From Janthinobacterium sp. 67 (GTDB lineage: Bacteria; Pseudomonadota; Gammaproteobacteria; Burkholderiales; Burkholderiaceae_D): a stretch of 64,000 nucleotides of DNA. Position numbers and translations under genes: made by a program. The DNA lies in the NCBI RefSeq assembly GCF_002797895.1, contig NZ_PGES01000001.1, forward strand, positions 620,001 to 684,000, given 5' to 3'. Positions 24,834-35,887 of this stretch are shown here, piece by piece. Under the pieces are notes generated by a model, which had not been told where the DNA came from, made no database searches, and was given only the letters and a program-made list of their open reading frames with translations. Every line of letters begins with the position of its first letter. The first letter of the stretch is position 1.

Positions 24834-24962
24834 GCCTGACAGTGCCGTAGCGAGCGGATGTGAGTTGTGGTTGAGAAGCGGATCTGTGCGAATGTACGGG
24901 GCCGCCCGAGGCAGTGAGCATCGGATACCGCAAATCGCGCCGCGCAGTAGGCATAGTCAGGC
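24834..24962 (+). repeat. Structured intergenic element, copy B (skp-lpxD)
   Basis: The element is bounded by GCCTGACAGTGCC and GGCATAGTCAGGC, which pair 12 of 13. The blocks CCGTAGCGAGCGGA, GTGG, GAGA, GAGCATCG and GCGCAGTAGG align in order with copy A at 16881-16995. The internal stems are kept with different bases: GTGGT pairs with ACCGC here where copy A has GTGGCC with GGCCGC. The apical hairpin is CTGTGC-GAAT-GTACGG here against CCGTAC-CGAG-GTACGG there. Such compensatory changes point to a conserved RNA fold. It ends 20 bases before the lpxD start. Confidence 0.75.
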
Positions 24963-24982
24963 GTTTTTATAAGGGTATATCG

Positions 24983-26038
24983 ATGGGCACTCGACTAGGT
25001 GAATTGGTCGAACGCTTCGGCGGACAGTTGGCGGGCGATCCGAACCTGGAAGTTTCAGGGATCGCGCCGCTGGCCGACGCCGGCGCTTCGCACATCAGCT
25101 TTCTCAGCAATAGCAAATTCCGCGCACAGGCGGCCCAGAGCGGCGCCGCCGCGCTGATACTCACGCCGGCCGACGACGCGTTGATCGGCGGCGACTACGC
25201 AGGCGCGCGCATCGTCACCCCGAATCCCTATGTGTATTTCGCGCGCGCGGCGCAGTATTTCGCCGCCCTGGCCGAGATCAAGGCGCCCGTGGGTATCCAC
25301 GCCAGCGCCATCGTCGATGATGGCGCGCAGGTCGACGCCACTGCCTCGGTCGGGCCGCGCGCCGTGATCGAAGCGGGCGCCGTGATTGGTGCCGGCTGCG
25401 TCATCGGGCCTGGTTGCGTGATTGGCCGCGATGCCGTCATCGGCGCCGGCACCCAACTGTTCGCCAACGTGACCTTCCACGCGCGCTGCGTGATCGGCCA
25501 GCGCGGCATCATCCATTCGGGCGCCGTGATCGGCACCGACGGATTCGGCTTCGCCAACGAAGGCGGCGTATATATCAAGATTCCGCAGACGGGCAGGGTG
25601 GTGATCGGTGACGATGTCGACATCGGCGCCAACACCACCATCGACCGCGGCGCGCTGGCCGACACCATCATCGAAGATGGCGTCAAGCTCGATAACCAGA
25701 TCCAGATCGGCCACAACTGCCACATCGGCGCGCACACGGCCATGGCCGGCTGCGTCGGCGTGGCCGGCAGCGCCATCATCGGCAAGTACTGCACCTTTGG
25801 CGGCGCCGCCATGGTGCTGGGCCATCTGACCATCGCCGACCGCGTCCATGTGGGCTCGGGCAGCATGGTCTCGCGTTCGATCGCGGAGCCGGGCCAGTAC
25901 ACGGGTTTTTATCCGCTGGCCAAGAACGCCGACTGGGAAAAGAGCGCCGCCATCGTGCGCAACCTGTCAAGCATGCGCGAGAAGATCCGCGCGCTTGAAA
26001 AAACAATTAAAACACTGACCACGCAAGACGAAAAATGA
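24983..26038 (+). CDS. lpxD: UDP-3-O-acylglucosamine N-acyltransferase LpxD
   Basis: LpxD adds the second hydroxyacyl chain to the UDP-glucosamine precursor of lipid A. The 351-residue protein has an N-terminal uridine-binding domain (about 1-100) and a left-handed beta helix of hexapeptide repeats. The catalytic His lies in [11 protein letters not shown]. The ATG at 24983 ([12 protein letters not shown]) is chosen over one 69 bases upstream because the family begins here, AAGG precedes it, and the upstream part lies in the structured repeat. The stop overlaps fabZ (ATGA). Confidence 0.97.
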   Translation: MGTRLGELVERFGGQLAGDPNLEVSGIAPLADAGASHISFLSNSKFRAQAAQSGAAALILTPADDALIGGDYAGARIVTPNPYVYFARAAQYFAALAEIKAPVGIHASAIVDDGAQVDATASVGPRAVIEAGAVIGAGCVIGPGCVIGRDAVIGAGTQLFANVTFHARCVIGQRGIIHSGAVIGTDGFGFANEGGVYIKIPQTGRVVIGDDVDIGANTTIDRGALADTIIEDGVKLDNQIQIGHNCHIGAHTAMAGCVGVAGSAIIGKYCTFGGAAMVLGHLTIADRVHVGSGSMVSRSIAEPGQYTGFYPLAKNADWEKSAAIVRNLSSMREKIRALEKTIKTLTTQDEK

Positions 26039-26529
26039 CTACTGAAAAAAAGACCCTCGACATCCTCGCCATCAAATCGCTGCTGCCGCATCGCTACCCG
26101 CTGCTGCTGGTCGACCGCGTGCTGGACTGGGAAGCCGATAAAACCATCACCGCCATCAAGAACGTGACGGTCAACGAAGAGTTCTTCCAGGGCCATTTCC
26201 CGCACAAGCCGGTCATGCCCGGCGTGCTGATGATCGAAGCGCTGGCGCAGACGGCGGCCTTGTTGTCGTTCCTGTCGATGGGCGTGAAACCGGATGAAAA
26301 TTCGGTCGTGTACTTTGTCGGCATCGACAATGCACGCTTCAAGCGTCCAGTCGAGCCGGGCGACCAGCTGAAGATGGACGTGGAAATCCTGCGCGTATCG
26401 CGTGGCATCTGGAAATACAAGGCCGTCGGTACGGTCGACGGCAAGCTGGCGGTGGAAGCGGAACTGATGTGCACCATCCGCAGCGCCCAGGATGCGAGCC
26501 AATCTGCGAGCCATCCAGCGGGGCAGTAA
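26035..26529 (+). CDS. fabZ: 3-hydroxyacyl-ACP dehydratase FabZ
   Basis: FabZ dehydrates 3-hydroxyacyl-ACP in fatty acid elongation and so competes with lipid A synthesis for hydroxyacyl-ACP. The 164-residue hot-dog-fold protein has [14 protein letters not shown] and the active-site segment [20 protein letters not shown] with the catalytic His and Glu. It is coupled to lpxD by a 4-base overlap and to lpxA by a one-base gap. The C-terminal tail (about 150-164) is Ser/Gln-rich and probably disordered. Confidence 0.97.
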   Translation: MTTEKKTLDILAIKSLLPHRYPLLLVDRVLDWEADKTITAIKNVTVNEEFFQGHFPHKPVMPGVLMIEALAQTAALLSFLSMGVKPDENSVVYFVGIDNARFKRPVEPGDQLKMDVEILRVSRGIWKYKAVGTVDGKLAVEAELMCTIRSAQDASQSASHPAGQ

Positions 26530-26530
26530 C

Positions 26531-27322
26531 ATGGCGGCCATCCACTCCACGGCAGTCATCGATCCGAAGGCCGAGCTCGACAGCTCGGTCGAGGTGGGTC
26601 CGTACACCATCATCGGTCCGCACGTGCGCATCGGCGCCGGCACCAAGGTTGGCCCGCACGTGGTCATCGACGGCCACACGACGATCGGCAGCGACAACCA
26701 CCTGTTCCAGTTTTCTTCCATCGGCGCACAGCCGCAGGATAAAAAATGGGCGGGCGAGGCGACGCGCCTGGAAATCGGCGACCGCAACACGATCCGCGAA
26801 TTTTGCACCTTCAACACGGGCACCGTGCAGGGCGGCGGCGTCACGCGCCTGGGCAATGACAACTGGATCTCGGCGTACGTGCACCTGGCGCACGACTGCC
26901 TGGTGGGCAACAACACCATCTTTTCGAACAATGCCCAGATGGCGGGCCACGTGGAGATCGGCGACTGGGTCATCATGAGCGGCTTCGCCAACGTGCACCA
27001 GTTCTGCAAGATCGGCGCACACGCCTTTGTCGGCATGAGCACCAGCCTGACGCAGGACGTGCCGCCTTTCGTGCTCCTGAACGGCAATCCGGCGCAGGCG
27101 CATGGCGTCAATATCGAAGGCTTGAAACGCCGCGGCTTTACGCGCGAGCAGATCAACGGCATCCGTACCGCGTATAAACTCATCTACCGCTCGGGACTGA
27201 CCCTAGAAGAATCCAAGGCAGCCCTGTTTGAAGAAGAAGCGGCATCGTCGCCCGAGGTGGCGCAACACATTCGCGCCATGCGTGAATTCCTTGGCGTGGC
27301 CTCGCGTGGCATCGTCCGCTGA
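26531..27322 (+). CDS. lpxA: UDP-N-acetylglucosamine acyltransferase LpxA
   Basis: LpxA performs the first step of lipid A synthesis, O-acylation of UDP-GlcNAc. The 263-residue length matches the family. The protein is a beta helix of hexapeptide repeats with the catalytic His in YVHLAHDCLVGN, followed by a C-terminal helical domain. The ATG at 26531 (MAAIHSTAVIDPKA) begins one base after the fabZ stop and fits the family; the open frame upstream overlaps fabZ. Confidence 0.97.
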   Translation: MAAIHSTAVIDPKAELDSSVEVGPYTIIGPHVRIGAGTKVGPHVVIDGHTTIGSDNHLFQFSSIGAQPQDKKWAGEATRLEIGDRNTIREFCTFNTGTVQGGGVTRLGNDNWISAYVHLAHDCLVGNNTIFSNNAQMAGHVEIGDWVIMSGFANVHQFCKIGAHAFVGMSTSLTQDVPPFVLLNGNPAQAHGVNIEGLKRRGFTREQINGIRTAYKLIYRSGLTLEESKAALFEEEAASSPEVAQHIRAMREFLGVASRGIVR

Positions 27323-28481
27323 CCATTCCAGCGACCTGTCGGTCGCCATCGTCGCCGGCGAGGTGTCGGGCGACTTGCTGGCCAGCCGGCTGCTGTCCGG
27401 CCTCGTGCCGCAGCTGCCCGGCGCGCGCTTCCATGGCATCGGCGGCGAGCACATGGCAAAACACGGGTTTGTGTCCGACTGGCCGCTCGAGAAGCTGACC
27501 GTGCGCGGCCTGTTCGAGATCATTCCCCGCTACCGCGAGATCAAGGGCATCCAGAACGCGCTGCGCGACCGGCTGCTGGCCGAGCGTCCCGCCGTCTTCA
27601 TCGGCGCCGACTATCCGGGTTTTAACCTGGGACTGGAACAGCAGCTCAAGGAAGGCGGCATCCCCACCGTGCACTACATCGGGCCGCAGATATGGGCCTG
27701 GCGCGGCGGGCGCATCAAGAAAATCATCAAGGCCGTCTCGCACATGCTGGTGATCTTCCCGTTCGAGGAAGAAATCTACCGCAAGGCGGGCGTGCCCGTC
27801 ACCTATGTCGGCCATCCGCTGGCCGAAATGATCCCCCTGCAGCCCGACGAAGCGGCCGCGCGCCGCACCCTGGGCTTGCCCGAGGATGCCAATGTGGTGA
27901 CCCTGATGCCGGGCAGCCGCATGGGCGAACTCAAATACAATACGGCGGCCTTTGTCGGCGCCTGCAAGCTGCTGCTGGCGCGCGACCGCTCGCTGCGTTT
28001 CGTCGCGCCCATGGCCGGCGAAAAACAGCGCCAGTACTTCCTGCAATTGATCGCGGAAGCGGGCCTGAAGGACGTCGAGATACTGCTCACGGACGGCGGC
28101 TCGCACACGGCCATCTGCGCCGCCGATGCGGTGCTGGTGGCGTCAGGCACGGCGTCGCTGGAAGTGGCGCTGTACAAGAAGCCGATGGTCATCGCCTACA
28201 AGATGATGCGCGCATCGTGGGAAATCATGCGCCACATGGGCTACCAGCCGTGGATCGGCCTGCCCAATATCCTGGCGCGCGACTACCTGGTGCCCGAACT
28301 GCTGCAGAACGCGGCCAGCCCGGAAGCGCTGGCCGAAGCGATGTGGCAGCAGCTGAGCGACGTGCCGGGCCGTTTGCGCCTGGTGCAGCGCTTCACGGAC
28401 ATGCATCACAGCCTGCTGCGCGACAGCGCGCAGGAAAGCGCGAATGCCGTCATGCAGGTCATCGCCGCCAACCGCAAGTAA
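27306..28481 (+). CDS. lpxB: Lipid-A-disaccharide synthase LpxB
   Basis: LpxB joins lipid X and UDP-diacylglucosamine to form the tetraacyl disaccharide of lipid A. It is a GT19 glycosyltransferase; conserved text includes [59 protein letters not shown] and [20 protein letters not shown]. No ATG fits the family start. A GTG at 27306 (391 residues), overlapping the end of lpxA by 17 bases, is the best choice; a TTG at 27291 is possible. The long open frame further upstream lies entirely inside lpxA and is not credible. Confidence 0.93.
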   Translation: MASSADHSSDLSVAIVAGEVSGDLLASRLLSGLVPQLPGARFHGIGGEHMAKHGFVSDWPLEKLTVRGLFEIIPRYREIKGIQNALRDRLLAERPAVFIGADYPGFNLGLEQQLKEGGIPTVHYIGPQIWAWRGGRIKKIIKAVSHMLVIFPFEEEIYRKAGVPVTYVGHPLAEMIPLQPDEAAARRTLGLPEDANVVTLMPGSRMGELKYNTAAFVGACKLLLARDRSLRFVAPMAGEKQRQYFLQLIAEAGLKDVEILLTDGGSHTAICAADAVLVASGTASLEVALYKKPMVIAYKMMRASWEIMRHMGYQPWIGLPNILARDYLVPELLQNAASPEALAEAMWQQLSDVPGRLRLVQRFTDMHHSLLRDSAQESANAVMQVIAANRK

Positions 28482-28518
28482 GCACCGTTTCAATCGCAGT
28501 TCCTACCAAAGATTCAAC

Positions 28519-29157
28519 GTGAAAAATATCTATCCCGGCCTGTTTGACGACTTGCCATTCTCGCTCGATGAAATCATCTGCGGCGTCGACGAGGCAGGCC
28601 GCGGTCCGCTGGCCGGCCCCGTGTTCGCCGCCGCCGTGATCCTCGACCCGAACCAGCCGATCGACGGCTTGCGCGATTCGAAAAAACTCAGCGAAGCGAA
28701 ACGCGATTTGCTGGCGCCGCAGATCAAGGCCAAGGCCCTGGCCTGGGCCATCGCCGAAGCGTCGGAAGAAGAGATCGACCGCCTGAACATCCTGCAGGCG
28801 TCGATGCTGGCCATGCGCCGCGCCGTCGAGGCTTTGGCGACCGTGCCGACCCTGGCCCTGATCGACGGCAACCGCTGTCCTGTGATGCCGATACGCGGCA
28901 TGGCCATCGTCGGTGGCGACGACAAGGTCGATTCGATTTCCGCCGCCTCGATCCTGGCCAAGACGGCGCGCGACGCGGCCCTCGTGCACCTGCATGCGGC
29001 CTATCCCGAATACTGCTTCGACCAGCACAAGGGCTATGGCACCAAGCTGCACCTCGAGCGATTGCACCTGCACGGCGCCTCGCCCGTGCACCGGCGCTCG
29101 TTCGCGCCCGTGCGCAACGTGATCGCCCTGTTTGGCGGACAGGAGGTGGCGGCATGA
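28519..29157 (+). CDS. rnhB: Ribonuclease HII
   Basis: RNase HII cuts RNA in RNA-DNA hybrids, including single ribonucleotides left in DNA. Catalytic residues are visible: [14 protein letters not shown] (Asp, Glu), [12 protein letters not shown], and the second carboxylate region [16 protein letters not shown]. The family start is near [14 protein letters not shown], and a GTG at 28519 gives 212 residues; the ribosome site is weak. It is 37 bases after lpxB and overlaps the methyltransferase gene by 4 bases (ATGA). Confidence 0.95.
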   Translation: MKNIYPGLFDDLPFSLDEIICGVDEAGRGPLAGPVFAAAVILDPNQPIDGLRDSKKLSEAKRDLLAPQIKAKALAWAIAEASEEEIDRLNILQASMLAMRRAVEALATVPTLALIDGNRCPVMPIRGMAIVGGDDKVDSISAASILAKTARDAALVHLHAAYPEYCFDQHKGYGTKLHLERLHLHGASPVHRRSFAPVRNVIALFGGQEVAA

Positions 29158-29939
29158 AGACGATCACTTCGCGCGACAATGCGCAATACAAGGATTTGCT
29201 GAAACTGGCGGGCAGTTCGCAGGCGCGCCGCAAGTCGGGCCGCACCTTGCTCGACGGCGTGCATCTGTGCCAGTCGTACCTGCAGCTGCGGGGCATGCCG
29301 GAACAGTGCATCGTCAGCGAAAGCGCCTTGCAGAACCCGGAAGTGGCGGACATCGTCGGCCAGCTGGAAAGCCAGCGCGCGCACGTACTGGGCTTGCCCG
29401 ACGCGCTGTACCACGCGGTGAGCCAGGTCGAACACGGCGTGGGCGTAATGTTCCTCATCGAGACGCCGGAACGGGCCGTCACGCAGCCGCTGAGCGTGTC
29501 GGCCGTGCTGCTCGATAACCTGCAAGACCCGGGCAACGTGGGGTCGATTTTGCGCAGCGCGGCCGCCGCCGGCATCACGCAGGTCTACTGCAGCGCCGGC
29601 ACGGCCTTCTGCTGGTCGCCGAAGGTGCTGCGCGCGGCGATGGGCGCGCACTTCGTGCTCGATATCTTTGAAAACGTCGACCTGGCGGCGTTGGTCTCGG
29701 AGGCCAAGGTGGCGACCCTGGCCACCAGCGGCTACGCCACGAAGCGGTTGTACGACGTCGACCTGCGCCAGCCCGTCGCCTGGCTGTTCGGCCATGAAGG
29801 GCAGGGCGTGGCCGACGATTTATTGTCGATGGCCACGCACCAGGTGGTCATTCCCCACCTGGGCCAGATCGAATCGCTGAACGTGGCCGCCTGCGCCGCC
29901 GTCTGCTTCTTCGAGCAGCTGCGCCAGGGCCAGTCCTGA
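29154..29939 (+). CDS. SpoU/TrmH-family RNA 2'-O-methyltransferase
   Basis: This is predicted to methylate a ribose 2'-OH in rRNA or tRNA using S-adenosylmethionine through a trefoil-knot fold. The three SPOUT motifs are present in order: [21 protein letters not shown] (motif 1, about residues 122-142), [11 protein letters not shown] (motif 2) and [17 protein letters not shown] (motif 3). The N-terminal substrate-binding domain resembles RlmB-like and TsnR-like proteins. The target site cannot be set by reading. It is coupled to rnhB by a 4-base overlap. Confidence 0.9.
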   Translation: MKTITSRDNAQYKDLLKLAGSSQARRKSGRTLLDGVHLCQSYLQLRGMPEQCIVSESALQNPEVADIVGQLESQRAHVLGLPDALYHAVSQVEHGVGVMFLIETPERAVTQPLSVSAVLLDNLQDPGNVGSILRSAAAAGITQVYCSAGTAFCWSPKVLRAAMGAHFVLDIFENVDLAALVSEAKVATLATSGYATKRLYDVDLRQPVAWLFGHEGQGVADDLLSMATHQVVIPHLGQIESLNVAACAAVCFFEQLRQGQS

Positions 29940-29950
29940 ACGGGGTAACC

Positions 29951-31168
29951 ATGTCTTTTCCTCCGCTTGCCGATGGTGCCGTACGTGACGAGGCCTGGTG
30001 GCGCCAGGTCGCCGCGTTTTATCCCGCGCCGCCTGACGCCATCGTCAATCTCGAACATGGCTATTTCGGCGCCATGGCCAGCCCGGTGCACGCGGCGTTC
30101 GAACAGGCCGTGCGCTACACCAACGAGCAATTAAGTCCCTTCGTGCGCGGCGAATTCACGCGCACGCACGTGGACATTCTGCGCCAGCGCGTCGCCGCGC
30201 TGATCGGTGCGCAGCCGCACGAAATCCTGTTGACCCGCAGCGGCACCGAGTCCATGCAGGTGCTGATCACGCAGTACCACGGCCTGGCGCCCGGCGATAC
30301 GGTGCTGTGGAGTAATCTCGACTTTCCTGCCATGCGCACGGCCATGCGCTGGCTGGCGCAGCGCCGCGGCGTCACCAGCACGCAAGTTCAATTGAGCTTG
30401 CCCATCGGCGACGACGAGATCATCGCCAGCTACGCGCAAGCCATGCGCCAGGCAGTCAAGCCCAAGTTGCTGCTGCTGTCGCAGGTGACGCCGGCCAACG
30501 GCCAGCAACTGCCGCTCAATGAGATCATGGCGCTGGCGCGCGAACACGGCATCGACGTGCTGCTCGACAGCGCCCATGCGCTGGGACAGGTCGACGTGGA
30601 CGTGCAGGCCATGGGCATCGATTTCGCCGGTTTCAACCTGCATAAATGGCTGGGGGCGCCGGCGGGACTCGGTGTCGTGTATATCCGCGCGTCGCAGCTG
30701 CACAAGATCGAGCCGCACTATGGCGACGATGACTATCCGCTGGACGATATCCGCAGCCGCCTGCACATGGGCATGCCGCCGATCGGCGCCATCCTGGCCG
30801 CACCGGCCGCGCTGGACTTCCATGCGCGCCTGGGCGGCACGCCGGCCAAGAATGAACGCCTGGCCTGGCTGCGCGACTATTGGGTCAGCCGCGCCGCGCA
30901 ACTGCCCGGCGTGCGCATGTTGTCTCCGCTCGATGCCAGGCGCGGCACGGCGCTGGTCGCCTTTGCCGTCGATGGCATGAGCGCGCGCGAACTGCAGCAA
31001 GCCTTGCTGCAGCGCTTTGGCGTATTTACCGTGCAGCGCAATATCGGCGATACCGATGTCGTGCGCGCCACGGTGGCCGCCACGACCACCACCGGTGAAC
31101 TCGATCAGCTGGTGGCCGCGCTGACGGTGCTCTCCAGCGAAGTGAACTCCAGCCTGGCGAACACCTGA
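29951..31168 (+). CDS. PLP-dependent class-V aminotransferase family protein
   Basis: The 405-residue protein belongs to the fold-type I enzymes related to isopenicillin-N epimerase (CefD) and cysteine desulfurases. LLDSAHALGQVDVDVQAMGI holds the PLP-binding Asp and His, and FNLHKWLGAPAG holds the probable Schiff-base lysine. There is no signal peptide. GGGGTAACC precedes the ATG at 29951. It is the last gene of the rightward cluster, 11 bases after the methyltransferase. The substrate is unknown, and the catalytic type (epimerase, desulfurase or lyase) cannot be told. Its stop codon is part of the short repeat copy C. Confidence 0.85.
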   Translation: MSFPPLADGAVRDEAWWRQVAAFYPAPPDAIVNLEHGYFGAMASPVHAAFEQAVRYTNEQLSPFVRGEFTRTHVDILRQRVAALIGAQPHEILLTRSGTESMQVLITQYHGLAPGDTVLWSNLDFPAMRTAMRWLAQRRGVTSTQVQLSLPIGDDEIIASYAQAMRQAVKPKLLLLSQVTPANGQQLPLNEIMALAREHGIDVLLDSAHALGQVDVDVQAMGIDFAGFNLHKWLGAPAGLGVVYIRASQLHKIEPHYGDDDYPLDDIRSRLHMGMPPIGAILAAPAALDFHARLGGTPAKNERLAWLRDYWVSRAAQLPGVRMLSPLDARRGTALVAFAVDGMSARELQQALLQRFGVFTVQRNIGDTDVVRATVAATTTTGELDQLVAALTVLSSEVNSSLANT

Positions 31169-31199
31169 CTAGACCACGCGCAGCAGGTCTGGCCAGGCG
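31164..31199 (+). repeat. Short form of the structured element, copy C
   Basis: CCTGACTAGACC and GGTCTGGCCAGG pair at 11 of 12 positions around the loop ACGCGCAGCA. This matches the two ends of copies A and B (CCTGAC left arm; GCGCAGYAGG then CAGGCG on the right) with the whole middle missing. The single mismatch is at the same arm position as in copy A. It overlaps the aminotransferase stop codon and lies between two convergent genes, where it may help to end transcription. Confidence 0.6.
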
Positions 31200-31205
31200 C
31201 TTTTC

Positions 31206-32054
31206 TCAATACTCGCGGCGGTTCGGTTTGATTTCCTGGAGGATGGTCGTGGAGATCTCCTCGATCGACTTGGTGGTCGACGACAGCCAGCGGATACCTT
31301 CGCGTTTCATCATCTTTTCCGCCTCGTTGACCTCGTAACGGCAATTTTCGATGGCCGCATACTTGCTTCCGGCGCGTCTTTCGTTGCGTATTTCCGACAA
31401 ACGTTCGGGCGTAATGCTCAATCCGAAAATTTTATTCTTAAATTCCAGCAGGGCCGATGGCAGCTTGTCACGCTCGAAATCGTCGGGAATCAGCGGATAA
31501 TTGGCCGCCTTGATCCCGTATTGCATGGCCAGATACAGACTGGTCGGGGTCTTGCCAGAGCGTGAAACACCCACCAGAATGACATCGGCCGAAGAGAGGT
31601 TCTTGTGCGACTGGCCATCGTCGTGCGCCAGCGAATAGTTGATCGCCTCGATGCGGTTCTTGTATTCCTCGCTGTCGACGATGTTGTGCGAGCGCCCGAT
31701 GGTATGGGTGGACATCACGCCCAGTTCCTGCTCCAGCGGGGCGACAAAGGTCTGTATCAGGTCCATGTGCATGCCGCTGGACTTGCGGATCACGGCCGAC
31801 AGGTCGTTCTTCACCAGGGTGGAGAAAATGATCGGACGCTGGCCGTCGCTGGCGAAGGCTTCGTTGATCTTGCGCGCCGCCTCATGGGCCTTGTCCATGG
31901 TGTCGATGAAGGGCAGGCGGATCTGGCGGAAGCGCAGATCGAATTGCGTGAGCACCGAGTGGCCGAACGTCTCGGCGGTGATGCCGGTGCCGTCGGAAAC
32001 GAAGAAGACGGTGCGGGCCGCGGAGGGCAGAGGAGGGCGTGGATCTTGTGTCAT
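31206..32054 (-). CDS. ppsR: PEP synthase regulatory protein PpsR (kinase/pyrophosphorylase, DUF299)
   Basis: PpsR inactivates PEP synthase by ADP-dependent phosphorylation of a threonine and reactivates it by Pi-dependent removal of the phosphate. The 282-residue protein begins with the family text [19 protein letters not shown] and carries the P-loop GVSRSGKTP. The ATG at 32054 ([11 protein letters not shown]) is preferred to a TTG 15 bases upstream. It is divergent from its target gene ppsA, the standard arrangement, with a 152-base shared control region that includes a TAAAAT box at 32102-32107 on the ppsA side. Confidence 0.95.
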   Translation of the reverse strand: MTQDPRPPLPSAARTVFFVSDGTGITAETFGHSVLTQFDLRFRQIRLPFIDTMDKAHEAARKINEAFASDGQRPIIFSTLVKNDLSAVIRKSSGMHMDLIQTFVAPLEQELGVMSTHTIGRSHNIVDSEEYKNRIEAINYSLAHDDGQSHKNLSSADVILVGVSRSGKTPTSLYLAMQYGIKAANYPLIPDDFERDKLPSALLEFKNKIFGLSITPERLSEIRNERRAGSKYAAIENCRYEVNEAEKMMKREGIRWLSSTTKSIEEISTTILQEIKPNRREY

Positions 32055-32206
32055 GGGTTTTCGGATCAAGATTGTGCGTCGTCAATTTGCGCCGCACAAG
32101 GTAAAATGGCTGTAACGGTATGATTGTGCTGCACGACGCCAAGAATAACAAGAAGACTGTCTGTGCGCCGCGCGTAAAGATTTCTATCATCAGTAAGGGT
32201 GTCATT

Positions 32207-34636
<2,430 letters not shown>

Positions 34637-34654
34637 GCGTCCTTCCGCCCCTTT

Positions 34655-34691
34655 AAAACCCGCTGCCGCTGACCCGGCAGCGGGTTTTTTT
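34655..34691 (+). terminator. Intrinsic terminator of ppsA
   Basis: AAAACCCGCTGCC pairs with GGCAGCGGGTTTT (nine G-C-rich pairs plus an A/T extension), ending in a run of seven T, 18 bases after the ppsA stop. Confidence 0.92.
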
Positions 34692-34781
34692 ATGCCTGTC
34701 ACGCGGCGCACGCCAGTATCCGATGGGCTTGCGCCAGATCAGCTAAAATGATTCCACCAATACATTGAAACAGGAGTTCAC

Positions 34782-35279
34782 ATGGCAAGCAAGAAACCGA
34801 GCAAAGTGGCAAAGATCGACATCGGCATTTCCGAAGCGGACCGCGCGAAGATTGCGGAAGGCCTGTCCGGCCTGCTGGCCGACAGCTACACCTTGTACCT
34901 GATGACCCATAATTTTCACTGGAACGTCAAGGGACCGATGTTCAACACCCTGCACCTGATGTTCATGACGCAATACACGGAGCAGTGGGCCGCGCTGGAC
35001 CTGATTGCCGAGCGCATCCGCGCCCTCGGCTACCCGGCGCCGGGCACCTACAAGGAATTCGTCAAGCTGGCCTCGATCAAGGAAATCGACGGCGTGCCGC
35101 CGGCGCTGGAAATGGTCAGCCACCTGGTGTCGGCGCAGGAAGCGACCGCGCGTACGGCGCGCCGCCTGTTCCCGCTGCTGGAAAAAGCCAATGACCAGCC
35201 GACGGCCGACCTGATTACGCAGCGCCTGGATTTGCATGAGAAGACGGCGTGGATGCTGCGCAGCCTGCTGGAAGAGTAA
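34782..35279 (+). CDS. dps: Dps-family DNA-binding ferritin-like protein
   Basis: Dps forms a 12-subunit shell that oxidises and stores iron and protects DNA against peroxide. The 165-residue protein has the ferroxidase residues at the subunit interface with family spacing: H46, H58, D73 and E77. The lysine-rich N-terminus (MASKKPSKVAK) could bind DNA. CAGGAG precedes the ATG by 6 bases. It stands alone between the ppsA terminator and the putative small-RNA gene. I cannot point to a clear promoter or OxyR site. Confidence 0.93.
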   Translation: MASKKPSKVAKIDIGISEADRAKIAEGLSGLLADSYTLYLMTHNFHWNVKGPMFNTLHLMFMTQYTEQWAALDLIAERIRALGYPAPGTYKEFVKLASIKEIDGVPPALEMVSHLVSAQEATARTARRLFPLLEKANDQPTADLITQRLDLHEKTAWMLRSLLEE

Positions 35280-35314
35280 ATGCCTTTCCGGCGGCGCTAA
35301 TTCGCCCTTGGCTA

Positions 35315-35342
35315 TTGACGCCACCCGGAATTGCGTTAGACT
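35315..35342 (+). promoter_or_regulatory. Promoter of candidate small RNA
   Basis: TTGACG (35315-35320) and TAGACT (35337-35342) are spaced by 16 bases. This is a good sigma-70 match lying in the dps-nfeD gap with no protein gene directly after it. Confidence 0.6.
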
Positions 35343-35348
35343 GCTTGT

Positions 35349-35427
35349 ATATAGGTGTTGGCAAGAATAATATCAGGCAGTACAGCGCATTAAACCCCGT
35401 CGCTTATATAGGCTGCGGGGTTTTTTA
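35349..35427 (+). ncRNA. Candidate small RNA of about 75-80 nucleotides
   Basis: The interval begins at the expected transcription start of the promoter above and ends in an intrinsic terminator, AACCCCG (35393-35399) paired with CGGGGTT, then six T (about 35420-35426). There is no open reading frame of note. An independent short transcript, or an attenuated leader for nfeD, both fit. The sequence is not one I recognise. Confidence 0.55.
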
Positions 35428-35455
35428 TTTTCGGATTCAATAGGACGGAGGCATC

Positions 35456-35872
35456 ATGGCTGAATGGGTAGGCTGGTTTGTGGCGGCTGGCGTGGTATTG
35501 ATCCTGGAATTGTTCACGGGCACGTTTTATCTGCTGATGATCGCCATCGGCGTCAGTGCCGGGGGATTGGTGGCGCTGGCGGGTGGAAATGGCAGCTGGC
35601 AGGCCGTGACGGCGGCCATTGTCGGCGTGGCGGCCACCCTGTTATTGCGGCGCAGCCGTTTTGGCAAGGCGGCGCGGCGCGATGCGGCGCAGGATCCGAA
35701 TGTGAATCTCGATATCGGCCAAAGCGTGGCCGTGGCGCATTGGGTTGATGGCGTGGCGCGCGTCATGTATCGCGGCGCCTTGTGGGATGTGGAATTGATA
35801 CCCGGCAGCGACGCGCAGGCCGGTCATTACACCATACGTGCCGTGCGCGGCAGCCGTTTGATTGTTGGATAA
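35456..35872 (+). CDS. NfeD-family membrane protein
   Basis: The 138-residue protein has two or three N-terminal membrane segments (about 4-65) and a C-terminal soluble OB-fold domain typical of short NfeD proteins (IGQSVAVAHWVDGVARVMYRG). Such proteins act with the neighbouring SPFH protein in membrane organisation. A strong GGACGGAGG ribosome site precedes the ATG at 35456. The SPFH gene follows after 15 bases, so the two form an operon. Confidence 0.88.
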   Translation: MAEWVGWFVAAGVVLILELFTGTFYLLMIAIGVSAGGLVALAGGNGSWQAVTAAIVGVAATLLLRRSRFGKAARRDAAQDPNVNLDIGQSVAVAHWVDGVARVMYRGALWDVELIPGSDAQAGHYTIRAVRGSRLIVG

Positions 35873-35887
35873 CCTGGAGAGTAGATT

